A stretch of 64,000 bases of DNA from Gemmobacter megaterium (GCF_900156815.1 NZ_FTOT01000002.1:1-64000), one strand, 5' to 3'. Counted from the first letter of the stretch, positions 44,910 through 54,475 are shown. Made by a program: numbers and translations. The notes: generated by a model not told the origin, from the letters alone.

Positions 44910-46018
44910 CACGCCTTCTCCCCGACCATGGCCAGCCGCGCGCGGCCCTCGGGCGTCAGAACCCAATGCTGCGCCGCCTCGGGTGGATGACACACCGCTG
45001 CCACCAGCCCCTCGGCCTGCAACTGCCGCAACTGGCGGTCCACCGGCAGACCATGGGCCGCCGCAATCATGCCAGTCTGGGCCGGATAGTCCGGGTCACC
45101 ATGCGCCTGCGCCACGGCGCGCAGGGTATCCAGCACCCGCAACCCTTCCAGCCGCGCCGCAAGGCGCCGGTTGCGCACCAGCCGCCAGACCACCCCGCGC
45201 CCCGGCGCCAGCAACAACGACACGGTGGCAATCCCCGTCGCAATCAGCACCACGACCGGCCCGGTCGCCAGACCGCGCGCCCCCGCACTCAGCACCGCGC
45301 CGCCCACCCCGGCCACCACACCGAACACCGCCGCCAGACCCACCATCGGCGCCAGACGCGACACCCAGACCCGCGCCGCCACCGCAGGCGCGATCAACAT
45401 GGCGGTCATCAACACGACCCCCACCATCTGCAACCCCACCACGATGGCCATCGCCATCAGCAGCGTCAGCAACGCCTCGATGGCCCCGACCGGCAAGCCC
45501 AGCGCCCGCGCATAAGGCGCGTCAAAACACACCGCCGCGATCTCCTTCCAAAAGAGAGCCACCAGCACGGCCGCGCCCCCGCCCACCACCGCCATCGCCA
45601 CCAGATCGGCCTGCAACATCGCTGCCGCCTGCCCGAACAGAAAGGCCGAAAGCCCCGCCGCCCCGGCCCCGCCCACCGCCTGGACATGGCTCAGCATCAC
45701 GACACCGGCAGCAAAGAACACCGACAGCACGATCCCCAGCGCCGCATCCGGCTTCAACCGGGTGAACCGCCCCACCGCCAGCACCGACAGCGCCGCCAAG
45801 CCGCCGGCCAGCAAGGCGCCGGTCATCAATGGCACCACCGACCGCCCGGCCACCAGCCATCCCAGACACAGCCCCGGCAAGGCCGCATGGGCCAGCACAT
45901 CGCCCAACAGGCTCTGGCGCCGCAATACCGCAAAAGATCCCAGCATCCCCCCGGTCGCCCCCAGCACCGCCGCCCCCAGCGCCACGATGCCCAGCGTATG
46001 ATCCAGCCCCGGCGTCAT
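44909..46018 (-). CDS. Metal ABC transporter permease with C-terminal winged helix (1)
   Basis: A 369-residue ABC-3 permease with GSFAVLRRQSLLGDVLAHAALPG near the N terminus and CFDAPYARALGLPVG at the coupling helix. As in its partner, a soluble C-terminal domain follows the membrane part (LRVLDTLRAVAQAHGDP, then LRQLQAEGLVAAVCH, then WVLTPEGRARL), resembling a MarR/DtxR-type winged helix. The start is set at 46018 because the extension upstream of this ATG shows no membrane or family features. A 166-base gap with a REP-like element separates it from the ATPase gene. Confidence 0.88.
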   Translation of the reverse strand: MTPGLDHTLGIVALGAAVLGATGGMLGSFAVLRRQSLLGDVLAHAALPGLCLGWLVAGRSVVPLMTGALLAGGLAALSVLAVGRFTRLKPDAALGIVLSVFFAAGVVMLSHVQAVGGAGAAGLSAFLFGQAAAMLQADLVAMAVVGGGAAVLVALFWKEIAAVCFDAPYARALGLPVGAIEALLTLLMAMAIVVGLQMVGVVLMTAMLIAPAVAARVWVSRLAPMVGLAAVFGVVAGVGGAVLSAGARGLATGPVVVLIATGIATVSLLLAPGRGVVWRLVRNRRLAARLEGLRVLDTLRAVAQAHGDPDYPAQTGMIAAAHGLPVDRQLRQLQAEGLVAAVCHPPEAAQHWVLTPEGRARLAMVGEKA

Positions 46019-46059
46019 GCCCAACGGCCCCCCGACCTGACAGCCAGCCCGGCGCCCCC

Positions 46060-46120
46060 TTTCATCTTGCCCCAAATACCCCAGGGGGTCCGGGGGGCAG
46101 CGCCCCCCGGCGCGGCGCCA
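46060..46120. repeat. REP-like intergenic element, copy 2
   Basis: TTTCATCTTGCCCCAAATAC followed by a GC-rich hairpin (CCGGGGGGC at 46090-46098 with GCCCCCCGG at 46102-46110) matches the start of the element at 8333. It lies between the metal-transporter ATPase and permease genes. Confidence 0.6.
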
Positions 46121-46184
46121 CGCCGCGCGCCGCCCGGCAACGGCGGCAGGACGCCACAGCCCCGCCCGGCGGACCGATGCCGCC

Positions 46185-46943
46185 TCATGCCTCGCCCCCG
46201 ATCAACGCCACCCGCCCGCCAAAGGCCCGGCGCAGGTTCTCGGGCGTATAAACCTCCGACACCGGCCCTTGCGCGATGACCCGGATGTTCAGCATCACCA
46301 GCCAGTCGAAATACCGCTGCACCGTTTGCAGGTCGTGATGCACCACGATCACCGTCCGGCCACTGTCGCGCAGCCCTTTCAGCAGGGCGACGATGGCGGC
46401 TTCGGTCACGGCATCGACCCCGGCCATCGGCTCGTCAAGAATGTACAGATCCGCCTGCTGCACCAGGGCGCGGGCGATAAAGACGCGCTGTTGCTGGCCG
46501 CCCGACAGATCGGCAATCGGGCGCGCGGCGAAATCGGCCATGGCCACGGCCTCCAGCGCGGCCAGCGCTTGGGCGCGTTCGGCCTTGCCGGGGCGGCGGA
46601 ACCAGCCCAGCCGACCATAAAGCCCCATCAGCACCACATCCAGCGCGGTTGCCGGAAAGTCCCAATCCACGGTCGAGCGTTGCGGCACATAGCCGACGCG
46701 CTGCCGGGCCTTTGCATAGGGCAGGCCGAAAAAGCGCACATGCCCGGCGACGGGCGGCACCAGCCCCAGCGCGGCCTTCAGCAACGTCGATTTGCCTGCC
46801 CCGTTCGGCCCGACGACCGCGCACATCACGCCGGGCGGTACATCCAGATCAATGTCCCACAGCACCGGCGCGTGGCGATAGGCGACGGTCAGATCCTCGA
46901 CATGCAGCGCGAAATGCGGTTCGTGCAGGTCAGTCCCGGTCAT
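46185..46943 (-). CDS. Metal ABC transporter ATP-binding protein
   Basis: A 252-residue ATPase of the MntB/ZnuC/TroB type. Walker A is [13 protein letters not shown], the signature [15 protein letters not shown], Walker [13 protein letters not shown], and the switch histidine lies in VIVVHHDL. It powers import through the two membrane subunits. Its start overlaps the stop of the binding-protein gene as ATGA. The following gap contains a GC hairpin that may lower expression of the permease genes. Confidence 0.93.
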   Translation of the reverse strand: MTGTDLHEPHFALHVEDLTVAYRHAPVLWDIDLDVPPGVMCAVVGPNGAGKSTLLKAALGLVPPVAGHVRFFGLPYAKARQRVGYVPQRSTVDWDFPATALDVVLMGLYGRLGWFRRPGKAERAQALAALEAVAMADFAARPIADLSGGQQQRVFIARALVQQADLYILDEPMAGVDAVTEAAIVALLKGLRDSGRTVIVVHHDLQTVQRYFDWLVMLNIRVIAQGPVSEVYTPENLRRAFGGRVALIGGEA

Positions 46944-47911
46944 GGTGCCACCCCGTATCGTTCGGCCCAGGCGGCCAGGTCCTCGGGCCAGGGCGCAGGC
47001 GTGCCGCCAAGCGCCCCGGCGATGGTCAGGGCGTTGGACCGGATCATGCCGATATAGCTGCCCTCGGGCGTGCCCGCCTCGCCCATCGCATCCGAGAACA
47101 GCGCGCCGCCCAGGCCGACCTGCGCCCCCTGTGCCGCGACGGCCTCCAGCATGGCCTGCATGGTGCGCGGGTTGATCGTGCTTTCGACAAAGACGGCGGG
47201 CACGCCGCTGGACACCACCTCGGAGGCCACATCGCGGATATCGGCCACACTCGCCTCGGATTCGGTGGAAAAGCCCTGGATCGCCACTTCCCGCACACCA
47301 TAGGCGCGCGCGAAATAGCCAAAGGCATCATGCGCCGTCACCAGCACGCGCTGCGCCTCGGGGATGCTGGCGATGGTCTGTCGCACCCAGCCATCCAGCG
47401 CGACAAGTTCCCGGGCAAATACCTCTGTGCGCGCGGCAATGTCGGCGGCGCAGTCGGGGCGCTCGACCGCCAGAACCTCGGCGATCACCGGAACCAGACG
47501 CGCCCAAAGCGTGACATCCATCCACAGATGCGGGTCGATCGCGCCATCAGCCTCCAGCAGCAGATCGACAGGCACCGCCCGTTCGCCCACCGCCATCACC
47601 ACCCGGTCACGTTCCAGCCGTGCCAGAACCGCGCCAAGGCGCCCTTCCAGATTGAACCCCTGATGCAGCACCACCTGCGCCTGTTGCAGCCGCGAGATAT
47701 CCGAGGCGCGCGGTTGATAGAGATGCGGGTCATTGCCCGGCCCGATCAGCACCTCGACCGCCGCGCAGGTGCCCCCGACGGTCGCCGCCAGATCGCCGAT
47801 CATTCCCACGGTGGCCAGAACCGGCACCGGCTCCGGTCCGGTGGCGCGCACCGGGCCAGCGGCCATTGTCAGCGCCGCAACCAGAATCCCCGCCTTCACT
47901 GCCCTCTGCAT
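46940..47911 (-). CDS. Manganese/zinc ABC transporter substrate-binding protein (TroA-like)
   Basis: A 323-residue cluster A-I receptor with a signal peptide (residues 1 to about 24). Metal ligands line up as H63 (GNDPHLYQP), H128 (DPHLWMD), H194 ([10 protein letters not shown]) and D274 (LFSDAMG). The third histidine matches TroA and zinc receptors, whereas PsaA-type manganese receptors have Glu there. The operator upstream looks like a Fur/Mur box, which favours manganese or iron control. GGGGAG is six bases before the ATG at 47911; an ATG at 47917 lies directly against the ribosome site. Confidence 0.9.
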   Translation of the reverse strand: MQRAVKAGILVAALTMAAGPVRATGPEPVPVLATVGMIGDLAATVGGTCAAVEVLIGPGNDPHLYQPRASDISRLQQAQVVLHQGFNLEGRLGAVLARLERDRVVMAVGERAVPVDLLLEADGAIDPHLWMDVTLWARLVPVIAEVLAVERPDCAADIAARTEVFARELVALDGWVRQTIASIPEAQRVLVTAHDAFGYFARAYGVREVAIQGFSTESEASVADIRDVASEVVSSGVPAVFVESTINPRTMQAMLEAVAAQGAQVGLGGALFSDAMGEAGTPEGSYIGMIRSNALTIAGALGGTPAPWPEDLAAWAERYGVAP

Positions 47912-47926
47912 ATCCATCTCCCCAAT

Positions 47927-47959
47927 CTACATTGAGATTGATAATCATTCTCAATGTAG
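47927..47959. promoter_or_regulatory. 33-bp Fur/Mur-type operator
   Basis: CTACATTGAGA (47927-47937) and TCTCAATGTAG (47949-47959) are perfect inverted arms. The whole 33 bases are symmetric around 47943 with one mismatched pair. The central 19 bases, GAGATTGATAATCATTCTC, agree with the Fur box GATAATGATAATCATTATC at 16 of 19 positions. It lies four bases upstream of the ribosome site of the metal receptor gene, so a bound repressor would block the operon. In alphaproteobacteria the manganese-responsive Fur homologue Mur uses such sites. Confidence 0.85.
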
Positions 47960-48015
47960 CTGACAACCCCCTTTCGCATCGCCTGCCCCCGCCATGGGTC
48001 GGGCCGGGCCGCGCG

Positions 48016-49056
48016 TCAGGGCGGCGGCGCCTGCCAGTCGATCCAGCGTCCGTGAAAATCCACCCGGCCCAGCGTGATACGCTGGCCCGACGGCCAGAGG
48101 TCCAGCGTCAGCGCCGCGCCGGGCTGGCCCGAACCATCCGCCTCCATCCCCAGCCGGGCCAGTGGTGCCTCTGGCGTGGCGCGGGCGCCATATTCGGCAA
48201 GCAGCGCCTCTCCCCGTGCCTGTGCGGCGGCAGGGAAATATTGCCAGGCGATGGTATGGGCCACCAGATGCAACCGCCCCGGCACGGGCAAGGCCAAGCG
48301 TTCCGCCAGCCAGTCCACCGCATCGCCGCGCTGGACCGGCGGCCGGTCACGGGCGGCCACATCCAGCGCGGCGCGGGTACGCTCCAGCCGGTCGGCCTGA
48401 TCGGCCCAGACATAGGACAGCAGGCGCAGCCGGTCCGCCACCGGATCCAGCGGGTTCAGATCCACCCCCGCCCGGTCCACCACCTGCGGCGGGGCGCAGA
48501 CCGGCACAGCGCCGCGCCAGTCCGGCTTCAGCACGACCGGCCCGTCAACCGGGCCCAGCACTCCGGCGGGGCCGTCCAGCCGCCAGCGATCCCACAACAG
48601 ATTCAGCCCGGCGCTGGCGCCCAGTTCCGACAGCACCAATGGCAGGCCGAACCGCGCCGTCAGCCAATGCCCTGCCGCAATCAGCGCCGCCGACCGGCGC
48701 ACCTCGTTGGTCTGGGGTGCGCTGTGCAGCCAGTGCAGGACATGATCCTGATGGCGCTCCAGCGCCTCGGCGAGGACGCGCCACAGGTGATCGTCCGACA
48801 GCGCCGCCGCCGCGCCATAGGCATCGGCCAAGGCCCGATCGGCCCCGGTCAGCACCAGCGCATGAAGCGCCCCCATCAACCGCAACGGCACCGAATCGCC
48901 GCGGCTGCTGGCGTCGCCGTCCCAGCCCAGCACGGCATCTGCCACCTGGCCACGTTCCAGCCGGTCGGCACACAGGCGGCACAGCCGCGCCGTCAGCGGC
49001 GAGCCAAGGCCTTCGCAACTGACCGCCTGATCCCGAAATGCCTCTTGCGGGGTCAT
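48016..49056 (-). CDS. DUF2332-family protein
   Basis: A 346-residue cytoplasmic protein matching the DUF2332 family, with conserved segments VLSELGASAGLNLLWDRW, YVWADQADRLERTRAAL and HLVAHTIAWQYFPAAAQ. No function is established. The start overlaps the pth stop by four bases, so it is co-translated with pth. Confidence 0.85.
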   Translation of the reverse strand: MTPQEAFRDQAVSCEGLGSPLTARLCRLCADRLERGQVADAVLGWDGDASSRGDSVPLRLMGALHALVLTGADRALADAYGAAAALSDDHLWRVLAEALERHQDHVLHWLHSAPQTNEVRRSAALIAAGHWLTARFGLPLVLSELGASAGLNLLWDRWRLDGPAGVLGPVDGPVVLKPDWRGAVPVCAPPQVVDRAGVDLNPLDPVADRLRLLSYVWADQADRLERTRAALDVAARDRPPVQRGDAVDWLAERLALPVPGRLHLVAHTIAWQYFPAAAQARGEALLAEYGARATPEAPLARLGMEADGSGQPGAALTLDLWPSGQRITLGRVDFHGRWIDWQAPPP

Positions 49057-49748
49057 CGAAACCGCTCCACCAATCGTTGCAAGGGGGATTTGGCGGGCTC
49101 CGGCGCTGCCTCGTCAGCCGGGGCTGCGGGCTTGGTCGGCGCGGCTTCGGCGCCCGGCGCCGGGCGATGCGGGCGCGGCGGGGGCGCCAGCCGCGCATTG
49201 ACCGCATTCAGGAACCGTGGCCCATCGCCATCGGCCAGCGCCGAAGCGCCATCCGCAATTCCACGCAACAGATCGTCCAGCCAGTCCTGATCGGATTTGG
49301 CAAAGTCATGCAGCACATACGAGGCCACGGCATCCTTATGGCCCGGATGCCCGATGCCCAATCGCACCCGGCCATAGGCCTCGCCGACATGGCCATGGAT
49401 CGAGCGCAAGCCATTGTGCCCCGCATGGCCCCCGCCCTGCTTGAGCCGGATCTTGCCCGGCGCCAGATCCAGTTCGTCATGGAATACCGTCAGGTCAGCC
49501 GGGGTCAGCTTGTGAAACCGCAACGCCTCGCCCACGGACTGGCCCGACAGGTTCATGAAGGTTTCGGGCTTTAGCAGCAGCACCTTGTCGCCGCCCAGCC
49601 GCCCCTCGGCCACCAGCCCCTGAAACCCGCGCTTCCAGCCGGAAAAGCCGTGATCCGACGCGATCCGGTCCACCGCCATAAAGCCGATGTTGTGCCGGTT
49701 GCCCGCGTATTTCGCCCCCGGATTGCCCAGACCGACCCAAAGTTTCAT
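49053..49748 (-). CDS. pth: Peptidyl-tRNA hydrolase
   Basis: A 231-residue Pth, which frees tRNA from peptidyl-tRNA that falls off ribosomes. Active-site residues are N9 (GLGNPG), H19 (GNRHNIGF), N66 (ETFMNLSG), D91 (VFHDELDL) and N112 (GGHAGHNGLRSI). The body ends near residue 190; the remaining 40 residues are a Pro/Ala-rich tail found in related bacteria. GGAG is six bases upstream of the ATG. rplY, often the gene before pth, is close by with one opposite-strand gene between. Confidence 0.95.
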   Translation of the reverse strand: MKLWVGLGNPGAKYAGNRHNIGFMAVDRIASDHGFSGWKRGFQGLVAEGRLGGDKVLLLKPETFMNLSGQSVGEALRFHKLTPADLTVFHDELDLAPGKIRLKQGGGHAGHNGLRSIHGHVGEAYGRVRLGIGHPGHKDAVASYVLHDFAKSDQDWLDDLLRGIADGASALADGDGPRFLNAVNARLAPPPRPHRPAPGAEAAPTKPAAPADEAAPEPAKSPLQRLVERFR

Positions 49749-49933
49749 CGCAATCTCCTGCCGCCTGCCCTTGATGTGGCCCATGCCCCGCCACCCGTCA
49801 AGCAACCCCCTGCGGCGCGGCGCCCCCTTGACCGCTGCGCCACCAGCCCCGATTGTCGGCACCGCAGCCAGACAGCCGGCCCCCGTCGCCCGGCAATCCA
49901 GCCCGAAAACTCCGCCAGACCTGCGAGGATCCC

Positions 49934-50260
49934 ATGTATCTGACCATGAACCGTTTCAAGGTGAAACCCGGCCAGGAAGCCGCATTCGAGGCCGTCTGGA
50001 CCGGCCGCGACAGCCAGTTGCCCAGCGTTCCGGGCTTTGTCTCGTTCCACCTGATGAAGGGGGCCACGACCGAAACCCATACGCTGTACGCCAGCCATAC
50101 GATGTGGCGGTCCGAGGCGGATTTCACCGCCTGGACCAAATCCGAGGCGTTCCGCAGCGCCCATCGCGGCGCAGGCGGGCATGGCGACATCTATGCCGAC
50201 CGGCCAGAGCTGGAGCTGTTCATCTCGGTGCAGGTCATCGACGCGCAGGCCGCCGCCTGA
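49934..50260 (+). CDS. Antibiotic-biosynthesis-monooxygenase-fold protein (HmoA/IsdG-like)
   Basis: A 108-residue ferredoxin-like protein of the ABM family (MYLTMNRFKVKPGQEAAFEAVW, PGFVSFHLMKG, YASHTMWRSEADFTAWTKSEAFRSAHR). Relatives include heme-degrading IsdG/HmoA and quinol monooxygenases. The asparagine (N6) and the SEAFRSAHR segment match HmoA-like heme enzymes, but histidine assignment by eye is not secure. GAGG is six to seven bases before the ATG. It stands alone between pth and rplY on the other strand. Confidence 0.8.
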   Translation: MYLTMNRFKVKPGQEAAFEAVWTGRDSQLPSVPGFVSFHLMKGATTETHTLYASHTMWRSEADFTAWTKSEAFRSAHRGAGGHGDIYADRPELELFISVQVIDAQAAA

Positions 50261-50276
50261 GCCTGCACATGCAAAC

Positions 50277-50300
50277 GGCGCGGAGGTTGCCCTCCGCGCC
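50277..50300. terminator. Bidirectional hairpin between the ABM gene and rplY
   Basis: A perfect 10-bp stem (50277-50286 with 50291-50300) with a TTGC loop lies between two converging genes. On the minus strand it is followed by GTTTGC. It can serve both transcripts. Confidence 0.7.
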
Positions 50301-50325
50301 GCCGCAAATCCCCGATGGGGAAAGA

Positions 50326-50937
50326 TCACTCTTCGGCAGCAGCCTCTTCGGCATCGGCCGAACGCAGGCCCGACGGGGCCGCGATATTGGCGATGACAAA
50401 GTTGCGGTCGATGGTGGCCGTCACACCTTTGGGCAGCACCACATCGTTGATGTGGATGACGTCGCCGATCTGCTTGCCTTCCAGATCCACGGTGATGTGA
50501 TCCGGGATGTCACCGGCGGTGACTTCCAGTTCCACTTCCGGGCGCACGATGGTCAGCGTGCCGCCGCGCTTCAGGCCAGGCGCCTTGTCCTGGTTGATGA
50601 AATCGACGTGAATAAACAGGTTGATGCGGCTGGTGCGACGCAGACGCATGAAATCGACATGGGTCGGCAGATCCTTGACCACATCGCGCTGCACGCCGCG
50701 GCAGATCACGCGCACATCTTCCTGACCTTCGACCTTGAGGTTGAACAGGGTCGACAGGAAGCGGCCGGCCTTCAGGCGCTTGAGCAGATAGTGGTAGTTC
50801 AACTGGATCGCCAGCGGATCGGTGCCACCACCATAGACCACACCGGGAACCTTCATGTCACGACGAGCTTGGCGGGCGGCCCCCTTGCCTGTCCCCGCGC
50901 GAACCTCGGCGATGAGATCCGGGATCTCTTTAGCCAT
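50326..50937 (-). CDS. rplY: 50S ribosomal protein L25 (Ctc family)
   Basis: A 203-residue L25/Ctc protein that binds 5S rRNA in the central protuberance. The N-terminal L25 domain is followed by the TL5 beta domain ([35 protein letters not shown]) and an acidic tail ([10 protein letters not shown]). The length is that of the long CTC form, not the 94-residue E. coli protein. AAGGAG lies about eight bases upstream of the ATG. Confidence 0.95.
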   Translation of the reverse strand: MAKEIPDLIAEVRAGTGKGAARQARRDMKVPGVVYGGGTDPLAIQLNYHYLLKRLKAGRFLSTLFNLKVEGQEDVRVICRGVQRDVVKDLPTHVDFMRLRRTSRINLFIHVDFINQDKAPGLKRGGTLTIVRPEVELEVTAGDIPDHITVDLEGKQIGDVIHINDVVLPKGVTATIDRNFVIANIAAPSGLRSADAEEAAAEE

Positions 50938-51037
50938 TGTCTTTCTCCTTTGACAGTCCGCCGCCCTCCAAGGGTGTGCGGCGCGACCGCGCGGCTATAG
51001 CGGGGAACGGGCAGGAAGGAAAGCGGAAATGCCGACT

Positions 51038-52993
51038 TCAGAACACGATGTTGTCCTCTGTCAGGCTACCGATCGCTACCCCTTCAAGCAAGATCGATCC
51101 CCCGTCCCAGCCGACGCGCGTGCCCTCCTCGTGCACCGAGATCCGCATCAGCTTCTCTCCCCACCAACTGCGAAACACCAGCTTGTCCTGAGTCACATCG
51201 AAATCGGCAATCCGGTCCCTGCCGGAAAACCCATACTCGATATCAATGAGAAACCTATCGGCCCCCGCACCGCCGAACATGGAATCGTCGCCAAAGTCAC
51301 CGAAGATCTGATCGTCACCTGCCCCGCCGAACAGCGTATCGTTGCCACTACCGCCGCCAAGCCAATCGTCACCTGCCTCGCCGTAGAGCAGATCTTCGCC
51401 GTCGCCTCCGCCAAGCACGTCCTGGCCACGTCCACCGAACAGGCTGTCCTGTCCCTCACTCCCGCTAACGCGATCGTCACCCCTGCCGCCTTTCAGCAGG
51501 TCGTCCCCGGCCCCGCCATTCAGCCGATCGTGCCCACCACCGCCAAACACTCGATCCGCCCCGCCCAGTCCCATCAGCACGTCATCACCGGACATGCCCC
51601 TGAGCGTATCCGCCGCGTCGGCCGCGCCCAGCGTATCGGCACCGGCACTGCCGGTCAGGTCGAACCGTTCGAACCGTTCCAGTTTGCCTTTGTGTTGCAC
51701 TCCGCTTTCTGTGGCGGTCGCAGTCAGGATACCGACATTCTGGCGGCCTCCTGTCTGGTAATTCACCTGACCCTCGAAACGCACATCGCGCCAGACGCCA
51801 CCGCGATAATCGAGCGTCAGAAAATCGACACCATCGTTCCCGTCAAAGTCCCCGACATAATCCCGCGCTGCAAAGCTGTCGTCGCCTCCGGTCAAAACAC
51901 CACTGACCGCCTCGACACCAGACCATTGGAACTGGTGAGCACCATGCCGAAGGTCCAAGGCAACCGGCGCATGGTCCGACCCGTCGAGCGCCAGGATCAA
52001 CAGGTCATCGCCTGCACCCCCGCGCACAACGGTGCTCAGGTTTCTGATGCGGATCGTATCGTTCCCTGCGCCGCCCAATACCTCGAAATCGGCATAGGGC
52101 GCTACATAGATGGTATCATCGCCCGCACCTGCACGCAGGATGCCGCTTCCCGAGTAAAGCCCGATGTCATCAGCTGCCGAGGTCGCGGTGATGTCGAACC
52201 GCTCGAACGCGATCAGATCGCCGGAACTACGCCAGCCAAGGTTCCTGAGGTTGATGGACACATGGGTGAAGCCGGTAGAAATGTCGAACATCGAAGAACG
52301 GATCGCCCCTGCATCGGGCAGCCGGGAATAGTCAAGAACCAGCAAATCATCCCCGTCACCGGCGTTCAGCGGCGCCTCTGCCGTCCCATGCCGGGAACGA
52401 TCCAGCCGTGCGCCCTCGACAAAAATATCGTCATGCTTGGTCAGTCGGCCACCAATCAGTTCGATACCCGTCCATTGGGCGCGCTTGAACTCGCGGTCGA
52501 TCACGACGCCGAATTCTGACTCCGAGAGGTTGAGGGTCAGGATATCGAAACCCGCGCCGCCGCTGACCCGGTCGGTCAGGCGCGCACCTTCAACCTCGTC
52601 ATCACCCGTCCCCGCACGGACGACATTGTTGCCGCCGCGCAGAAAGAAATAATCATCCCCCGCGCCTCCGTTCAGCGTGGCCTCACCCATCGGGCCTTCG
52701 ACAAAGTCGGAACGGTTCGACCCGGTCAGGCGAAGCCGCTCGAACCCACGCGCGACGGCATCAGAATTGAATTCGTCTCCGATTACCCAGTCAAGGTTCG
52801 AATACCGGCCCATATTGAACTCGGCCTTGGTCTGACTTTCCGAAAAATCCAACACCAGAAGGTCGTCACCGCCAAGCGCATCGACATCTTGCACCAGTGC
52901 GCCTCCGTAAAGAGTGTCGGCGCCTTCGGTCAGTTGGCCCCCTTCCGGGACCCCGTGGAAAACCGATCCGCGTACTGCGCCGATGCCGCTCAT
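51038..52993 (-). CDS. RTX-type calcium-binding repeat protein
   Basis: A 651-residue secreted protein. Beta-roll nonapeptides of the GGxGxDxLx type are densest at about residues 450-600 (for example LNGGAGDDLLKGGRGDD, LYGEAGDDWLGGGSGND). More degenerate repeats (GAGDDTIYVAP, NAGDGDDLLVLDYS) cover much of the rest. The C terminus (VTQDKLVFRSWWGEKL to LTEDNIVF) resembles type I secretion signals, and there is no N-terminal signal peptide. No protease or lipase domain is seen. No secretion genes are adjacent. The coding sequence is less G+C biased than its neighbours, which suggests transfer. GGAGGG precedes the ATG. Confidence 0.88.
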   Translation of the reverse strand: MSGIGAVRGSVFHGVPEGGQLTEGADTLYGGALVQDVDALGGDDLLVLDFSESQTKAEFNMGRYSNLDWVIGDEFNSDAVARGFERLRLTGSNRSDFVEGPMGEATLNGGAGDDYFFLRGGNNVVRAGTGDDEVEGARLTDRVSGGAGFDILTLNLSESEFGVVIDREFKRAQWTGIELIGGRLTKHDDIFVEGARLDRSRHGTAEAPLNAGDGDDLLVLDYSRLPDAGAIRSSMFDISTGFTHVSINLRNLGWRSSGDLIAFERFDITATSAADDIGLYSGSGILRAGAGDDTIYVAPYADFEVLGGAGNDTIRIRNLSTVVRGGAGDDLLILALDGSDHAPVALDLRHGAHQFQWSGVEAVSGVLTGGDDSFAARDYVGDFDGNDGVDFLTLDYRGGVWRDVRFEGQVNYQTGGRQNVGILTATATESGVQHKGKLERFERFDLTGSAGADTLGAADAADTLRGMSGDDVLMGLGGADRVFGGGGHDRLNGGAGDDLLKGGRGDDRVSGSEGQDSLFGGRGQDVLGGGDGEDLLYGEAGDDWLGGGSGNDTLFGGAGDDQIFGDFGDDSMFGGAGADRFLIDIEYGFSGRDRIADFDVTQDKLVFRSWWGEKLMRISVHEEGTRVGWDGGSILLEGVAIGSLTEDNIVF

Positions 52994-53065
52994 GCCGTTC
53001 CCTCCGCTCCAGTAGGCGTTGCTCTACCATCCCGATCTCACCGGGGACCGCAAGGGCCTTGCGCG

Positions 53066-54475
53066 CTACACCAACACCGCGCCGGGGTTCAGGATCCCCG
53101 CCGGGTCCAGCGCCGCCTTGATCGTGCGCATCGCCGCCACCCGCGCCGGATCGCCGTAGCGGGCCAGATCGCCGGTCTTGGCCCGGCCCAGCCCGTGTTC
53201 GGCACTGACCGATCCGCCCCGCGCATGGACGATGTCGTGCACCAGTTCCTTGATGGCATATGCCTGCCCGGCAAAGTCGGCGCGGGCCGCACCTTTGGGC
53301 GGGAAGACATTGTAATGCAGGTTGCCATCGCCCAGATGGCCAAAGCAGTTGATGCGGAACGGCCCCATCGCCGCCAGCGCCTGTCCCGCCTCGTCAATGA
53401 AGCCGGGCAGTTCCGACAGCGGCAGCGCCACATCATGCGAGGAAATCGCGCCGATCAGCCGGTTCGCCTCGGGGATATTCTCGCGCAGGTTCCAGAAATC
53501 GGCGCGCTGGCTTTCCGACTGGGCGATCAACCCATCGCTGACCAGCCCCGCCTCGGCCCCCTGCCCGAACAGATCCTCCAGCATCTCTGCCGCCGACAGG
53601 CCATGCGGCAACCCGAGTTCCACCAGAACCAGCCACTCGGGCGGCTCGGCAAAGGGCTGGCGCAGGTCGGGCATGGTTTCGGCCAGAAAGTCCGGCCCGG
53701 TGCGGTGGATCAGCTCGAACGCCGACACGCAGCCGGGCGCCAGCGCCTCGGCCAGCGCCAGCAGCTCCAGCGCCTGCTCCGGCCCCTCGACCACCATCAG
53801 CGCGGCCCCCGTCACCGGCGGCGGCGCGACCAGCCGCAGGCTGGCAGCGGTGATGATGCCCAGCGTGCCCTCGGACCCGATCAGCAGGTTGCGCAGGTCA
53901 TAGCCGGTGTTGTCCTTGCGCAGCCGCTTCAGCCCGCCAAGGATGCTGCCATCGGCCAGCACCGCCTCGACCCCAAGGCACAGATCGCGCGCATTGCCCC
54001 AGCGCAGCACGTTGACCCCCCCCGCATTGGTGGCCAGATTGCCGCCAATGCTGCATGTCCCCTCGGAGGCCAGCGACAGCGGGAACATCCGCCCCGCCCC
54101 GTCGGCCGCCGCGCGCACCTCGGCCAGCTTGGCGCCGGCTTCGGCAATCAGCACGTTTTCCGATGGCCAGATGCCGCGCACTGCCTTCATCCGTTCCAGC
54201 GACAGGATAACCGGGGCCGGGCCCTCGGCCATCACCTGGCCGCCCACCAGCCCGGTGCCACCGCCCCATGGCACGATGCCGACGCGGGCCGCCTGACAGG
54301 CACGCACCACCGACGCCACCTCGGCGGTGGACCGGGGCAGCGCCACACAGCCGCCCAGACCGGCCCAGCGGCTGCGCGGCTCTTCCAGATGGCGCGGCTC
54401 GGGGGCGCGAATGGTGCCTTCGGGCAGGCTTTGGGCAAGGGTTGCCACGAAATGCTCATCGGCCGGGTTCAACAC
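53066..54475 (-). CDS. FAD-linked D-2-hydroxyacid dehydrogenase (GlcD/D2HGDH type)
   Basis: A 469-residue flavoprotein with a PCMH-type FAD domain (VPWGGGTGLVGGQV, ASEGTCSIGGNLATNAGG, DNTGYDLRNLLIGSEGTLGI) and a C-terminal oxidase domain with the metal-binding FGHLGDGNLHYNV and SAEHGLGRAKTGDL motifs. The single-chain form is like D-lactate or D-2-hydroxyglutarate dehydrogenase rather than the multi-subunit glycolate oxidase, since no glcE or glcF is nearby. Electrons probably go to a quinone or electron-transfer flavoprotein. Confidence 0.9.
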   Translation of the reverse strand: MLNPADEHFVATLAQSLPEGTIRAPEPRHLEEPRSRWAGLGGCVALPRSTAEVASVVRACQAARVGIVPWGGGTGLVGGQVMAEGPAPVILSLERMKAVRGIWPSENVLIAEAGAKLAEVRAAADGAGRMFPLSLASEGTCSIGGNLATNAGGVNVLRWGNARDLCLGVEAVLADGSILGGLKRLRKDNTGYDLRNLLIGSEGTLGIITAASLRLVAPPPVTGAALMVVEGPEQALELLALAEALAPGCVSAFELIHRTGPDFLAETMPDLRQPFAEPPEWLVLVELGLPHGLSAAEMLEDLFGQGAEAGLVSDGLIAQSESQRADFWNLRENIPEANRLIGAISSHDVALPLSELPGFIDEAGQALAAMGPFRINCFGHLGDGNLHYNVFPPKGAARADFAGQAYAIKELVHDIVHARGGSVSAEHGLGRAKTGDLARYGDPARVAAMRTIKAALDPAGILNPGAVLV

